From positions 135,463,501 through 135,527,500 of the forward strand of contig NC_092343.1 of the NCBI RefSeq assembly GCF_046630445.1: a DNA stretch of 64,000 nucleotides, given 5' to 3'. Shown in pieces: positions 32,643 through 43,028 of this stretch; position 1 is the first letter of the stretch; each line of letters opens with the position of its first letter. Source of the DNA: Rutidosis leptorrhynchoides. Lineage: Eukaryota > Streptophyta > Magnoliopsida > Asterales > Asteraceae. Both the position numbers and the translations under genes were made by a program. The notes beneath the pieces are model-generated. The model saw only the letters and a list, made by a program, of their open reading frames with translations. It did no database searches and was not told where the DNA came from.

Positions 32643-34749
32643 ATGGCTCCAAATTGCTACATTACAACTAAGAACTCATGAATGAAAGTATAACAATTTG
32701 AAAGTTTTAAAAGTGTAACATAGAATTTTTTCATGATATTTAGAAGATGCTAACAGACCCAGGATATTAACATATAAGAAAATAACAACGCAAACAACCA
32801 AAATGAGATCATGAGTTGTATAAGATTATTTGCTAAACGGATTTGGAACAGAAGAAAAGTTCTAGATTTACCTACGATCTGAAGGGCTTGGTGAAGAAAT
32901 ACCGAAACCATGTATCACGTAAGTATGAAAGCCAACTTGGCATAACGGAGTATATCACAAACCATGCTATAACAACAGACACTTTAGATAACAACATTAA
33001 TATAAATAAAAAATGAAAATACCATACGCGTTATATGTGACAACAACATGGCAACATCCAGCTTGTTTAAAACTATCAAAACCCAAATCCAAACATAAAA
33101 TATTAGTTCTGAAACAAATAAGGTCAAACGGGTCTAAAGAACTAAAACAACTATTGTATTTTTCATGTTGATCACTAATAGAAACTTATCAAACTAAGTA
33201 TAAATAAATAAGAGACCAATTTCAAAAGAAACTACCCAATTGTCCTAACCTCCCATTGAAAATGTTGGCCATAGTTAGAGATTACCAGATGCTGATGAAG
33301 CGATCATGATCAACACACTCCTGCATCGTAAACGTATACCAGATGCTTTCCTTGACCTAAAGCTTAAGAGGTAATAGGCATAACGCTGATGAAGCAATCA
33401 TGACCAGTCCACTCCTACATAGTACATTCAATAGCAGATCAATTTATAGACCATCGACCATCGTATACAATTAGAATTCGCTCTGAAATTTTTACAAACA
33501 AATATAAATATGAAAATGAAATGCAAGTAAAAATGAGATGATCCATATACTATGCTTAATACATCACATCGTTAGTAATTTAGTATATACATAATGTTAT
33601 TAGTAATATAACAACTAAATAAAAGACATTAAATGGGTCGAGATTGCCATAGGAAGCTATATTAATATGTTACCTAAAAAAACTAATACTTTTTTATTTA
33701 ATTGATCCTCTCAGGTGCTAATTGTAGTGAATAAAGTCAAATTTACTCTGTCTTGACCACCAACATCCCATACAATAAGGTCTTTACCACGATGATGGTT
33801 TGTGTAACCAAGCGTAAGAACTTCTGGTTAATTACCCGTTAAAGAAGATGATATGTGTACCTGGAAAGTATCATATTTAATAGTTCACATCCTTTACATA
33901 ACCTCAAACATTTAATGTTCACTTACATCATGTACAATGTTTAGCTTTCTTCACCTATATCAAAACGATTGCAATTAAAAACTCATATAAACTTGAATTG
34001 AAAACAAACCTGAATCATAAAAGACTCTGAAAATAGACCTTAGTTACCTTAGAGCATTAGAACTATAAGATTCTCCAATGAGCTATCTTACTTCAAACAT
34101 GCATTTATTTACATCTCAACCAAAATTAGTTAAAAGTTAAACCAAAAATCTACAGTCTTTCTTTATAAATATATGTGCTTGAATTCATGTAGATAATGTG
34201 GATGATCTTTGATCTATGTGAATAATATACGGATACCAGTTCATCAAATTGACAGTTTGAATCTCCCGTTAGGTTTACTTAATGATTTATGTGATTAAAT
34301 GACTCACCAAATACTGTTGGTGGGGCAGCTAATGCAGCTGCAGCTTTTATCCTGATCTTGAAATTAGAAGAATCACGAAGCAGTAATAAAAGTATACAAA
34401 ATATAAAAGGAACCCTACAGAAAACCGAATCAACAATTAGTCTGTTGTTTCATCTAGTTTACAGATAATAGTTTGATAATTATATAGCATAACAACTGAT
34501 GTACTGACATAGTAGCATTTATATTTTTAAATCATAACAAACCATCATCAACTGTGATTCAAAAGTTCAACATTCACAATAAAATTTCCTAAGATTTATG
34601 AGAATCTAGATAAATTGTCAAAAGAAGCCTCTTGAAGTAATAATGTCTTATGATAATATAGCATGAACTGATTATATATTATTTGCATCAGAAACAAAGT
34701 ATTGTCAAACAGTCAAGCTATAAAATTGACCTTGTTATTAGGAGTTTAC
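32642..34749. other. AT-rich region, mostly unrecognised
   Basis: No intact gene. A ~42-bp segment is directly repeated about 93 bp apart (33290 and 33382). On the minus strand 33830-33720 reads GKDLIVWDVGGQDR, which resembles the WDVGGQ switch II motif of ARF/ARL GTPases; the match is short and contains a stop nearby, so it is only a hint. Short exon-like stretches with splice consensus (e.g. 34320-34365 minus) suggest captured or decayed gene pieces. Confidence 0.4.
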
Positions 34750-35010
34750 CTTAACTTTCGATTCATGAACAGTGAGTGAGCTAGTATTAGGGTCTATATG
34801 AATGATATCTTCCTCCCTTTTTGCAAGTTCTTTCTTATTAAGTGGTCGTTTACGTACCACAACTTTAATTTTAGCAACATTGCTCGACTTCTATTTATCC
34901 ACCAAAGAAGTCTTAACAACATTGTTCCCGGTCGGACCACAAGAAATATTAGCAAACTTGTTGGCCAATGAATAAGCATTAGCATAATCAAAACCTTCGC
35001 CATCAAAATG
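34750..35010 (-). pseudogene. Kinesin-13 exon fragment
   Basis: 87 codons bounded by splice consensus: acceptor CATTTAAG at 35012-35011 and donor AAG|GTAAAC at 34749. The stretch VAKIKVVVRKRPLNKKELAK, followed by REEDII, is the start of the kinesin-13 motor region; TVHESKVKV matches the end of that exon in plant kinesin-13. A TAG interrupts the frame near 34891. No neighbouring kinesin exons are visible. Retained splice borders mean a genomic DNA copy, not a processed one. It is either a captured fragment (Helitron or Pack-MULE style) or the remnant of a local gene. Confidence 0.85.
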
Positions 35011-35051
35011 CTTAAATGAGAAACACATATTACGTCACATCTCACTGTAGT

Positions 35052-36500
35052 TGATGTGTTAAATCTAGTATATAATTTATCAGTGGAAAATACCGGTTTA
35101 ATTGATCAAACCCACTAACGGGCAGTGTACCCGATCGTGTACTAGTATGATTCGGTAAAGTCCAAAGTTCGTTCCAAGGAAAGTTTTCGTATCAACTTAA
35201 AATTGTAACTACAAATAATTAAACTACTTTATCTAGATATCTAATGAAATTACTGGTTTTTGTAGTTTTGGCTATTTAATGATTAGCCGAATCAAGGAAT
35301 GGTTTATAAAAGTAAAAACAGTATTTTTGTTCTTTTTAGTTTATGAGCTAGCACTTAATAAATAATAAAGATAGAGTTGTATTCAATTCAACCAAGAATA
35401 TTCATCTAGACCTTTTACCCTCGGTAATGGATGTTCGTGTTATTAAGACCTTTTATCTCAATTATGCATGCAAATTAACCAAACGGATCATCAAGAGTTC
35501 TCTTAATGATCACTCAAACTCTAATTACACAGTGTAGGGTTCCCTTGCACTTAAGACCTTATTGTTTGTGTTCAACTAATTAACTCACTTAGTATTCGAC
35601 TAACAATTGTGCTTACGTTCGCTTACAGAATTCATTCCTATCCAATTTACTAGTCTTTACTCAATTTACCCCCTTAGTCCGGTTTAGCAAACAACCACTT
35701 AAGACAAAATAGTTGTAAATTAAAATGTTAAATTAACCCAGGGTTCCCTTGATCAAACAAACACAATAATCAATTGAGAGCAAAAATGTAAACATGAACA
35801 AGAATGGATCTTTTAATCAAAACCAAATTAACATGCATAAAATCATTGATAATTCAAATAAACAACCAAAACCTTGGTTATTAGTCTGGACAAACATTAA
35901 ACAATTAGCCAACAATCATGGCTATAACCAAAATCACAATCAAAATAGATGAATTCATTGTTTGAAACAAAGAGATAAACCTAATGGATGAATGAATCTT
36001 GATTGATGAATGAATCGAAGCACGTTCCCGTAATGATTGAAGCCTTAGAATGATCTTGGGATTCCCCAAAAATCACCCTTTTTCGTCTAAAAACTGCTGC
36101 TAATCGTCTGGGAATAATATATGATATTAGGATATTTTTTCAGGCTAAAAATACCTTAGAAATTCGTCTGGGCCGAGCCATGGTCGCGTCGCGGCCCCTA
36201 TATGTCGCGCCGCGACATTGTACTTGAACTGGGACATCTTTAAATCCTTTCCTGTCCTTGAAATTAGGCAAACGTCGCGTCGTGACTTAAATCATCGCAC
36301 CGCGACCCAAAGCGTACCCTAAACCTTCTTTAACCCCTCTTCTGATGTCGAATGCTGTTATTCCCCGCACCGTGCCAAATGGCTCGCGATGCAGCCTCCT
36401 GTGAAACCTGATACTCATGTTTCTTTTGCACTTTTTTCCTTGCTTAAACTAACTCAAAACCAAGATATCCAAAATGTACTTCACGTTTTAAACCTCGATG
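35052..36500 (-). repeat. Athila-C LTR (right border approximate)
   Basis: Shares the block GGGCAGTGTACCCGATCGT...AAGTCC..GTTCGTTCCA with Athila-A (near 10187-10250). The inner border is uncertain; I place it near 36.5 kb because sequence homologous to the Athila-A 3' noncoding region begins soon after. Confidence 0.55.
36182..36307 (-). promoter_or_regulatory. Palindrome pairs in the Athila-C LTR
   Basis: Perfect palindrome ATGTCGCG-C-CGCGACAT at 36202-36218, near-palindrome GGTCGCG-T-CGCGGCC at 36182-36196, and a second, more decayed pair at 36274-36286 and 36294-36307. TATA-like TATTTTTA and ATTTAAAG lie about 25-27 bp downstream of each pair in element sense (near 36150 and 36242). Confidence 0.6.
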
Positions 36501-38590
36501 CACCAATAATAAAAAACGATTAACAAAATGCCTAAAAAACTCCATAAAACATAGCTCTTCTACAATTAGCTCTTCAACGAAACCGGGAATCAAGTGGGAA
36601 CCGAGCACCAAAGATATAGCAATCGAACATGTGTGCCAAAAGAATGCACGGGCTACCCCGCAATTGGTCAAGCCAAGCCTCCCACAGTACCTAACATCGC
36701 GAGATGTCGGTAAGAAAATAATGTGCTTAGGAGGATACACATTACGTCCGGATATCATCGATAATTATGAGGTAATCATCTAATCCGTTAAGTCAATCAT
36801 GAAGATTGAAGTTCATCAGGCTTAAAATCTGATATATTACCTTTCCGGAGGTTATCCTCTTGGAATCTGATCAATTACTGACATTTTGTGTATCATGGTG
36901 CGCTTCCCATTTGGCTAGCAAATCTCCCTCATTGAGATAAGCTTTGACTACCAGTTTTCCTATTTGATGTTGAGGCCTGGTAGATTTCCAGTCGATTTTA
37001 GCAATGACTTTTCAAGATTTTTCGTCACCCTACAACTGGTCTGGACTACAACTTCTGAAATAAATCAGCAAGTGTGTCGTTCGGAAGACTTGACTTCCTT
37101 GAGGATGGAATGGATACATCCTGTGTGGTTATATTAGGTGGTCGGACGCAACATTGTCCTTGTTAGGAGAAACAACGAGGATCGCCCTGTTTAAGTTTTT
37201 GATCTAGCGTATGGCCCGGTTTTGAGCACACGATCCAATCACCGTTCATACGGTTGACACCCACCTTGGTGCAGGTGACCTACGTATGAATTTTTATGTT
37301 CATGTAGGATTTCACATTCAAAATAATGAACATGTTTTGAAAGTTCAAGACTTTCACCTCTAACAGTACCTCATCGTGAAATGATGGGTAATGAAATGGT
37401 ACATCTTAAGAGGTATACGTACCAAGTGAAACGATCGGAAGACTTTACTTCCTTAATGAGTGGATCTGACTCACTCAGGAGTACCAATCTATTTCAATTG
37501 ACACTCGATTTGAAACATCTTTCGGAAGACTTCACTTCCTATAAATCCCAAAACCTTTGGGTGCCATAGCTTTTGGCTATGGGTTGTGTTGTCTAAGCAA
37601 ACACAAGCACGAAGCTATTGTTCCTAAAAAGCACAACACTGGTGAAGCTCGAGGCTCCTCTTCCCACAGTATCACACCATTAGATGATGTAATAATAAAA
37701 TGGTATAGTTTCGGAAGTCTGCTATACCAAGTAACCAAAAGTTTTTGATCTGGCACGTGATTCGGTCACAATCACGCTATGCAATCACCGCTATCTCACG
37801 GTTTACACCCGTTTTGGTACAGGTGACCTACTATTGAGTTTTTCGAACTCGTAGGATTTCATGTCCAAGAAAATGAACATGTGGAGCACTTTTGGCTTCT
37901 TTGAATTCACGAATTAAATCATAAAAATACCAAGCCATATCAAAACCAATTTTCATATACAAGGGTTTTGGCCGAATTTTCAATTGTCTTTCTATTTTTT
38001 TTTCTTTTTCTCTAACTTTTCTCATTTTTTTTTATTTTCCCCTAATTTTTCAATTTTTTTTTTCTCGACCAAAACCCGTGAAATGTCAAGACATTTAGAT
38101 TCAAAACATACAAGTTGATAATTCCTTAAAAACCAACCCGAGAGATTTTACATCCCCACCCCACACTTGAGATCAAGTAATTTCCCCATTACTTGAAATC
38201 AAAAATAGATTAAAATCGAAAGGGTTAGGTGAGAAAGAAAATAAAAACTTATCGAGTTTAACCACTGATCGCGGAATGCCAGTGACAGATGGCGCTGAAC
38301 TAACTGCCAGCATAAGAACATCGTCCATTCCCGATCCTTACACCAAGATCCTCAACCATGCAGTTTTGTTGAACTTAATGCCAGACTTGAAAATCATTTC
38401 ACCATCAAACCTAACAAACATAAAAGAAACTACATAAAACGGGACAAGGTGGCACCACTCGGTAACCGAAACGCCTTGTCCCCGAATAAGTTTACAGTAC
38501 ATGATTAAAGTAAATAATTATCTTAGTACATAACCAAATAAAATGTTTGCAAACAAGATACAACATGATCATCGGGCTCGCAGGCCCTCA
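36501..38590 (-). other. Athila-C 3' noncoding region
   Basis: Homologous to 12031-14112. The hairpin GGAAG(ACTTNA)CTTCC occurs three times (37083-37098, 37437-37452, 37524-37539). A block ending in ..CAGGTGACCT is present twice (near 37218-37275 and 37767-37830), so this region has been internally duplicated. PPT-like ACCCCACACTT is near 38160. No gene. Confidence 0.65.
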
Positions 38591-38899
38591 TCAATAAAAA
38601 CCACCAAAAGGCCAATGGCCATTCAGATATCTCTCATGGAACTGCCTCCTCATCTCGTCCATAGATTCACGCGGGTCATATGTTGGTGCAGGCACTTGGG
38701 GCCTGATCGAATTGCGGTAGTAAACTGGCTCTACCTGTGGCGTACTCATATAATCGTTCAGAAAATTATAATAGATACGTGCATTATGACGCTGCCAGTC
38801 ATTACCATACTGCATCCACTGCTGATCATGCAGAGATTCCGTCATCATATCCTCTTGACGTAGCGTGCTCGCCTCAACCCTTTGTTGACTCCCCCACAT
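38591..38899 (-). pseudogene. Athila-C env-like gene, detached C-terminal part
   Basis: 102 codons matching the Pro/Tyr-rich C-terminal tail of the env-like proteins (QWMQYGNDWQRH..., PAPTYDPRE). It is out of frame with the main body at 39109-40047, with stops in between. Confidence 0.6.
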
Positions 38900-39108
38900 A
38901 CGGTCATTATGTGCTTGCTGATCACCCGAAAATCATTAAAGTTGCTTGACACACCAATCTAAATATTATCAACACTAGACACCAAACTATTCCACACTTC
39001 TTCGGACGCACCCCAAGACTGACCACCCGCAGGAACATTCGGAGCAACCGGCTCCGCATCATTACCTCCTTGATTATAACCACCAACATCAGGTGCTTGT
39101 TGCCTCAC

Positions 39109-40047
39109 CTACTCCACTAAACCAACTCTATTCGCATCCCACATCACAAAATTCGCTCTAATATAAAACCTTAAATTAAAAGGTTTCATCACTTGCAATG
39201 GCTCAGTCAATTTTGTACACCTACTAAAATCAATGTTGAAAAATCTTGCAATTTTAGTAACAAAATGACCACCAAGAAGTGGCCTCGATGGTCGTGTGTC
39301 CCTCGCATGATTAGACAAATAAGTAGCAATCAACATACACAAGTCAACGTGTGCATGGTTTCCAACTCGATGCATAACCCACAACTCTATCGAATTAACC
39401 TTATCATTCCCATTTCGCCTACCGCAAAAAGTACACGACAACAATTTATGAAGTAACTGAAGCTCTCTACTCTGAATATCTGAACCCTTTGACTCATTAG
39501 AAATGAACGGAGTCATACCCGAGATTTCAAACCAAAAGTCTCGCTCACTGTAATCTTCCGGATGCCCGAAAAACTCAGTTTCCTTTTTCAAATACCTTTT
39601 CAAAGCTGCATCATCCAGTTCCTCATACAAGTTAAGTGCTCGAGCCAAATCCATACGACTCATAGCTTGGCTTTCTCCCCCTAAATGAAACATCATAAAG
39701 GCTTGATCTGTTGAATCCATTCGAGAACGCACACTTAAAGATGAAAAGAACTCCACTACTAACTCACGGTATATGTCGTCCCTTAACGACATCGCACGTT
39801 CCCAAGTACTAAGATAGACTTTTCCCGGATTTCGCACCATTTCTAACATATCAGTAATTTCTTCCCTTATCTCACTAGTCGCCCTATCCAACTCACTCCA
39901 ACTAAAATACCATGTTGCTTGTACATTCCGGGCTGAAATGTATTCAAAATGTTCGGAGAATTTTTCCTCAACCTTTTGCAACCAAATTTCAGGATTAGTT
40001 CTTCGCTCTTGAGCCGTGGAGGATGAAGGAACATCAATTCTGCTTCT
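39109..40047 (-). pseudogene. Athila-C env-like gene, exon 2 main body (ATHILA ORF-1 domain)
   Basis: Diverged member of the same family: RAMSLRDDIYRELVVEFFSSL, FMMFHLGGESQAMSRMDLARAL, RELQLLHKLLSCTF and HFVTKIARFFNIDFS line up in order with the Athila-A and -B proteins. Splice acceptor GTGTACAG precedes it (40049-40048). The open frame that extends further to 40149 is intron sequence. It ends in a premature TAG at 39109-39111, and coding-like sequence continues beyond. Confidence 0.75.
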
Positions 40048-40775
40048 CTGTACACATGAAACACAAACTAAACAAACCACCAAAACTTGAAAATTAGCGT
40101 TAGGACAATAACAATCATTAAACCGACATGTTCCACATACTCGCACCAACTTCCTTTTATTACCCGTTTCAACTTAAAATTGACATTTAAACTAAAGCAA
40201 GTTTAGGCAACATGTGTTCTTGTTCCATTTGACCAAATTCAAACAAACTCTTAAAACAATTATGCCATACCATTGTCCCATTTAACAATTACCAGTTATC
40301 TCAAATTAACAAATTCGTCTAATGATATAACCAACCCATGATAAACCATCCCAACAAATACTAGCTAACTTCTAAATCTTCAAAAAGTTTAAACAATACC
40401 AACTAGCCAAATAAACATCTCATAAAAACACCATCAAGCTCCACAAATCACCAAAGTCACATACGACCAGCCCAAATCACCCCACACTATCTTACAACAT
40501 GTACCTAATAATAACCATCTTCCTCACTAACAAAAACCCCAAACATTCAACACTAAATTCGGATTTATCATTACCCTAATCTCAAGAATCAATATTATTC
40601 ATAAACTACACAAGAATTCATGAAGAAAACACATAAATATCATATTCATAAACAATTCATCATATATAAAAGCATAAAAGTCTCAATTAGACAAACCCCA
40701 CAATAATTTCAAACATGAACCCTAAATTAATCAAAGAATCATGAGAGAAAAAGATAGAGAAGAGTAAAATCGGAC
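40048..40775 (-). other. Predicted intron of the Athila-C env-like gene (728 bp)
   Basis: GT at 40775-40774, AG at 40049-40048, phase 0. Same position as in Athila-A and -B. Confidence 0.6.
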
Positions 40776-40787
40776 CTTAACCGGCAT
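40776..40787 (-). pseudogene. Athila-C env-like gene, exon 1
   Basis: Four codons from ATG at 40787 in the conserved AATCATG context to a GT donor (AAG|GTCCGA, a weak donor). Confidence 0.45.
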
Positions 40788-40960
40788 GATTTAACAAAGA
40801 TTTAAAACAATTAGTGAACAATGATTGTTAATTAAAATTAGGGTTTGATGACTCTAAGTATGCGTGAGAGGTAGGTATAAGAAAAGTGGGTGAAAAAGTC
40901 TCAAGAATCCCTAAAAAGGGTGAAATCCCGTCGGGTTATAAATTGGGTCGGTTTGACCCT

Positions 40961-41240
40961 TTAATTTTAAATAAGGACCGACGGGTCAGAAATCTGGGCA
41001 GCAGAACGGTCGCGCCGCGACCTAATTCGCCGCGCCGTAGCGATACACTATGTTTGATACTTAATTTTTTTCTAATTAGTTGACCTCAAAACCTTTGAAA
41101 ACCCGCGCCGCGGCAAACAAACCTCGTGACTCGGTAATGGGTGTGATCAAGAATCAATTAAAATGGCTGACTGATCCGGAAAACTGTGCAATATCTCGCC
41201 GCGGCAATAGGTGTCACGCTGTGGCAATAGGCATGCACTG
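40961..41240 (-). promoter_or_regulatory. Palindromes upstream of the Athila-C env-like gene
   Basis: GGTCGCG-C-CGCGACC at 41008-41022 has the same core as in this element's LTR. Imperfect copies are at 41025-41044, 41099-41115 and 41190-41225. A TATA-like, A/T-only stretch (40961-40976) lies about 31 bp downstream in element sense. Confidence 0.55.
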
Positions 41241-41438
41241 GGACCTTCGACATTTTACTTATTCAGCAATAATTATTCACTTTTAATAACCAAACATCCA
41301 ATAAAAACAACAAGTAATCTACAACAATCAATCATATAGCATTTTAGACTCAGCAAACCCGTGATCAAACCTACACATACAAACTATACAACAAAGTGAA
41401 GTTTATTAACGAGTCGTTCACGGGACTCCATTCCGCAT

Positions 41439-41799
41439 TCATTCGTTTTCCGACTCGAAGTTGAGGTTAACCTCATCTTCAATTTCGGTTTGAAGAAAAC
41501 CATCAATGTAAGGTCTGACCCGATGTCCATTTACCTTAAACTCTTCACCTTTCGAATTCACTAGCTCAATTGTACCGTATGGGTACACCTTCTTCACAAC
41601 GAATGGCCCGTTCCATCGGGACTTTAACTTTCCGGGCGACAACTTATACCGAGAATTATATAAAATGACTCGATCGCCCTCCTTGAACTCTTTAGGGTTT
41701 TTGATTCGGTTATCATGCCAATGTTTGGGTTTTTCCTTGTAAATAATCGAGTTTTCATATGCGTCAAGGCGCAATTCATCTAACTCGTTTAATTGATCC
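41439..41799 (-). pseudogene. Athila-C pol, C-terminal remnant
   Basis: About 119 codons aligning with the end of Athila pol: [50 protein letters not shown] and [12 protein letters not shown]. It is cut at 41799 by element D. Confidence 0.85.
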
Positions 41800-43028
41800 T
41801 GATAACACCAAAATCATACATATTTATTGTCGTTATTTCGATCCAATTTTGTATCATTTTGTATGTAATTGTTGTATTTGTGTATTGTAATAAGTTAAAA
41901 TGTGTGTATAATCCGTTGCGAGTGTTGAAGCGAAGATTTATGGAAAATATTGCTGATTTTAGAAGATTCTGTGCACCTGCACGGTTTTGGCCATAACTCG
42001 GTCATACGAACTCGAAAAAGGGTGAATCCAGAGCCCAGACGTCCATAACTCAGAGCACTACAACTTTCATTTAGACAGTTTCTCATTTTAATAAAGAGAT
42101 GCGGCGCATCTGAGGGGTGATGCGGCGCATCCATTGCCTGCCGACGGTTTTGAGTGCTAAACGAGCTGGAATCCATAGAACTTAAAGAGATGCAGTGCAT
42201 CCCTTTTAGATGCGGTGCATCGGCCCCTGAATCACTATTTTACCTAACTTTTAAGCCTATTTATTGATGGTTAACATTCATAATCAGAGAGAACTGAGAC
42301 CAATAAGATATATACGTAATAAAAGGCTTAAGGAAGGGTTCAAGAGCTTGTTTTGAAGGAATCTTCATTATTTCAACACCAAGATTGAATTTAGATCAGC
42401 CATCTCAATTGGTACTCTTGTTTTCATTCAAATTATGAATTTCAATTATATGTATTGTGTTATTGTTCTTGTTTTAATCATTTCTAGCTAAAAACCTTGT
42501 GTGTTTACTTCAATGTAAGATTTATGGCTTGGGATTGTTCTATATTTTGATGTTATAATAGTTACAAGTATGTTTTGATTAATTTATTAATCTAGTTCAA
42601 CCATCAGAACCATTGTTATGCTTGCTTAGTTCATTACTTCAATTATATAGATTGTTAATCTATTAATGTGAGTTAATTAGAAAAACAATCTATACTTCAA
42701 TACACCTAGTAATCTAGACGATTAGATGCATATGCTTAAGTGATTTTGTTATTTGTTTAATTCGGTAATTGAATGAGTTCCAAAGCAACATAGTTATGAA
42801 ATTACCTCAAGTGATTGTTGTAATTTAGGTTTCACGTGAGTTTAACCGGGTTAAATCTAGTTAGTTAATCAATCTAAATCACCATGTTCTTTCAAAAGAT
42901 CCATAGTTGTAATCATCCTTGTATCCTAGTTCAATTATGTAAGTTATGACTTGATTTATGTGAATTTATCAAAGACCATAGCTTATACTTCAACACCTAG
43001 TGATCTAGCCACCTATATGTGAGTATAG
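41800..43028 (+). mobile_element. Element D: LTR fragment, Athila/Tat-like
   Basis: Begins TGATAACACC, like Athila LTR starts (TGATAATGC), exactly where Athila-C pol breaks. No coding sequence. Four palindromes lie at 42097-42221. Cut at 43029 by Chromo-E. Family call rests on the start sequence and palindromes only. Confidence 0.55.
42097..42221 (+). promoter_or_regulatory. Four palindromes in element D
   Basis: AGATGCG-G-CGCATCT (42097-42111), GATGCG-G-CGCATC (42119-42131), GATGCA-G-TGCATC (42189-42201) and GATGCG-G-TGCATC (42209-42221, one G-T mismatch). TATA-like TATTTATT follows at 42258-42265. Confidence 0.6.

Larger units (their letters stand above)
35052..41799 (-). mobile_element. 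Athila-C: old, decayed Athila element (3' part)
   Basis: Minus-strand element starting TGATGTG like the LTR ends of Athila-A and -B. It includes an LTR with GTCGCG/CGCGAC palindromes, a long 3' noncoding region, a broken env-like gene and the last ~120 codons of pol. Pol is cut at 41799 by element D, and the rest of Athila-C is outside the window. It has no 138-codon ORF between pol and env. Confidence 0.8.

Noticed and set aside
32840-33010. Open plus-strand frame of about 55 codons with splice-like GTAAGTATG
   Set aside because: No recognisable protein family and no partner exons.
33720-33830. ARF/ARL GTPase fragment (WDVGGQ motif, minus strand)
   Set aside because: Only about 15 residues match and a stop lies close by; not enough to name a gene.
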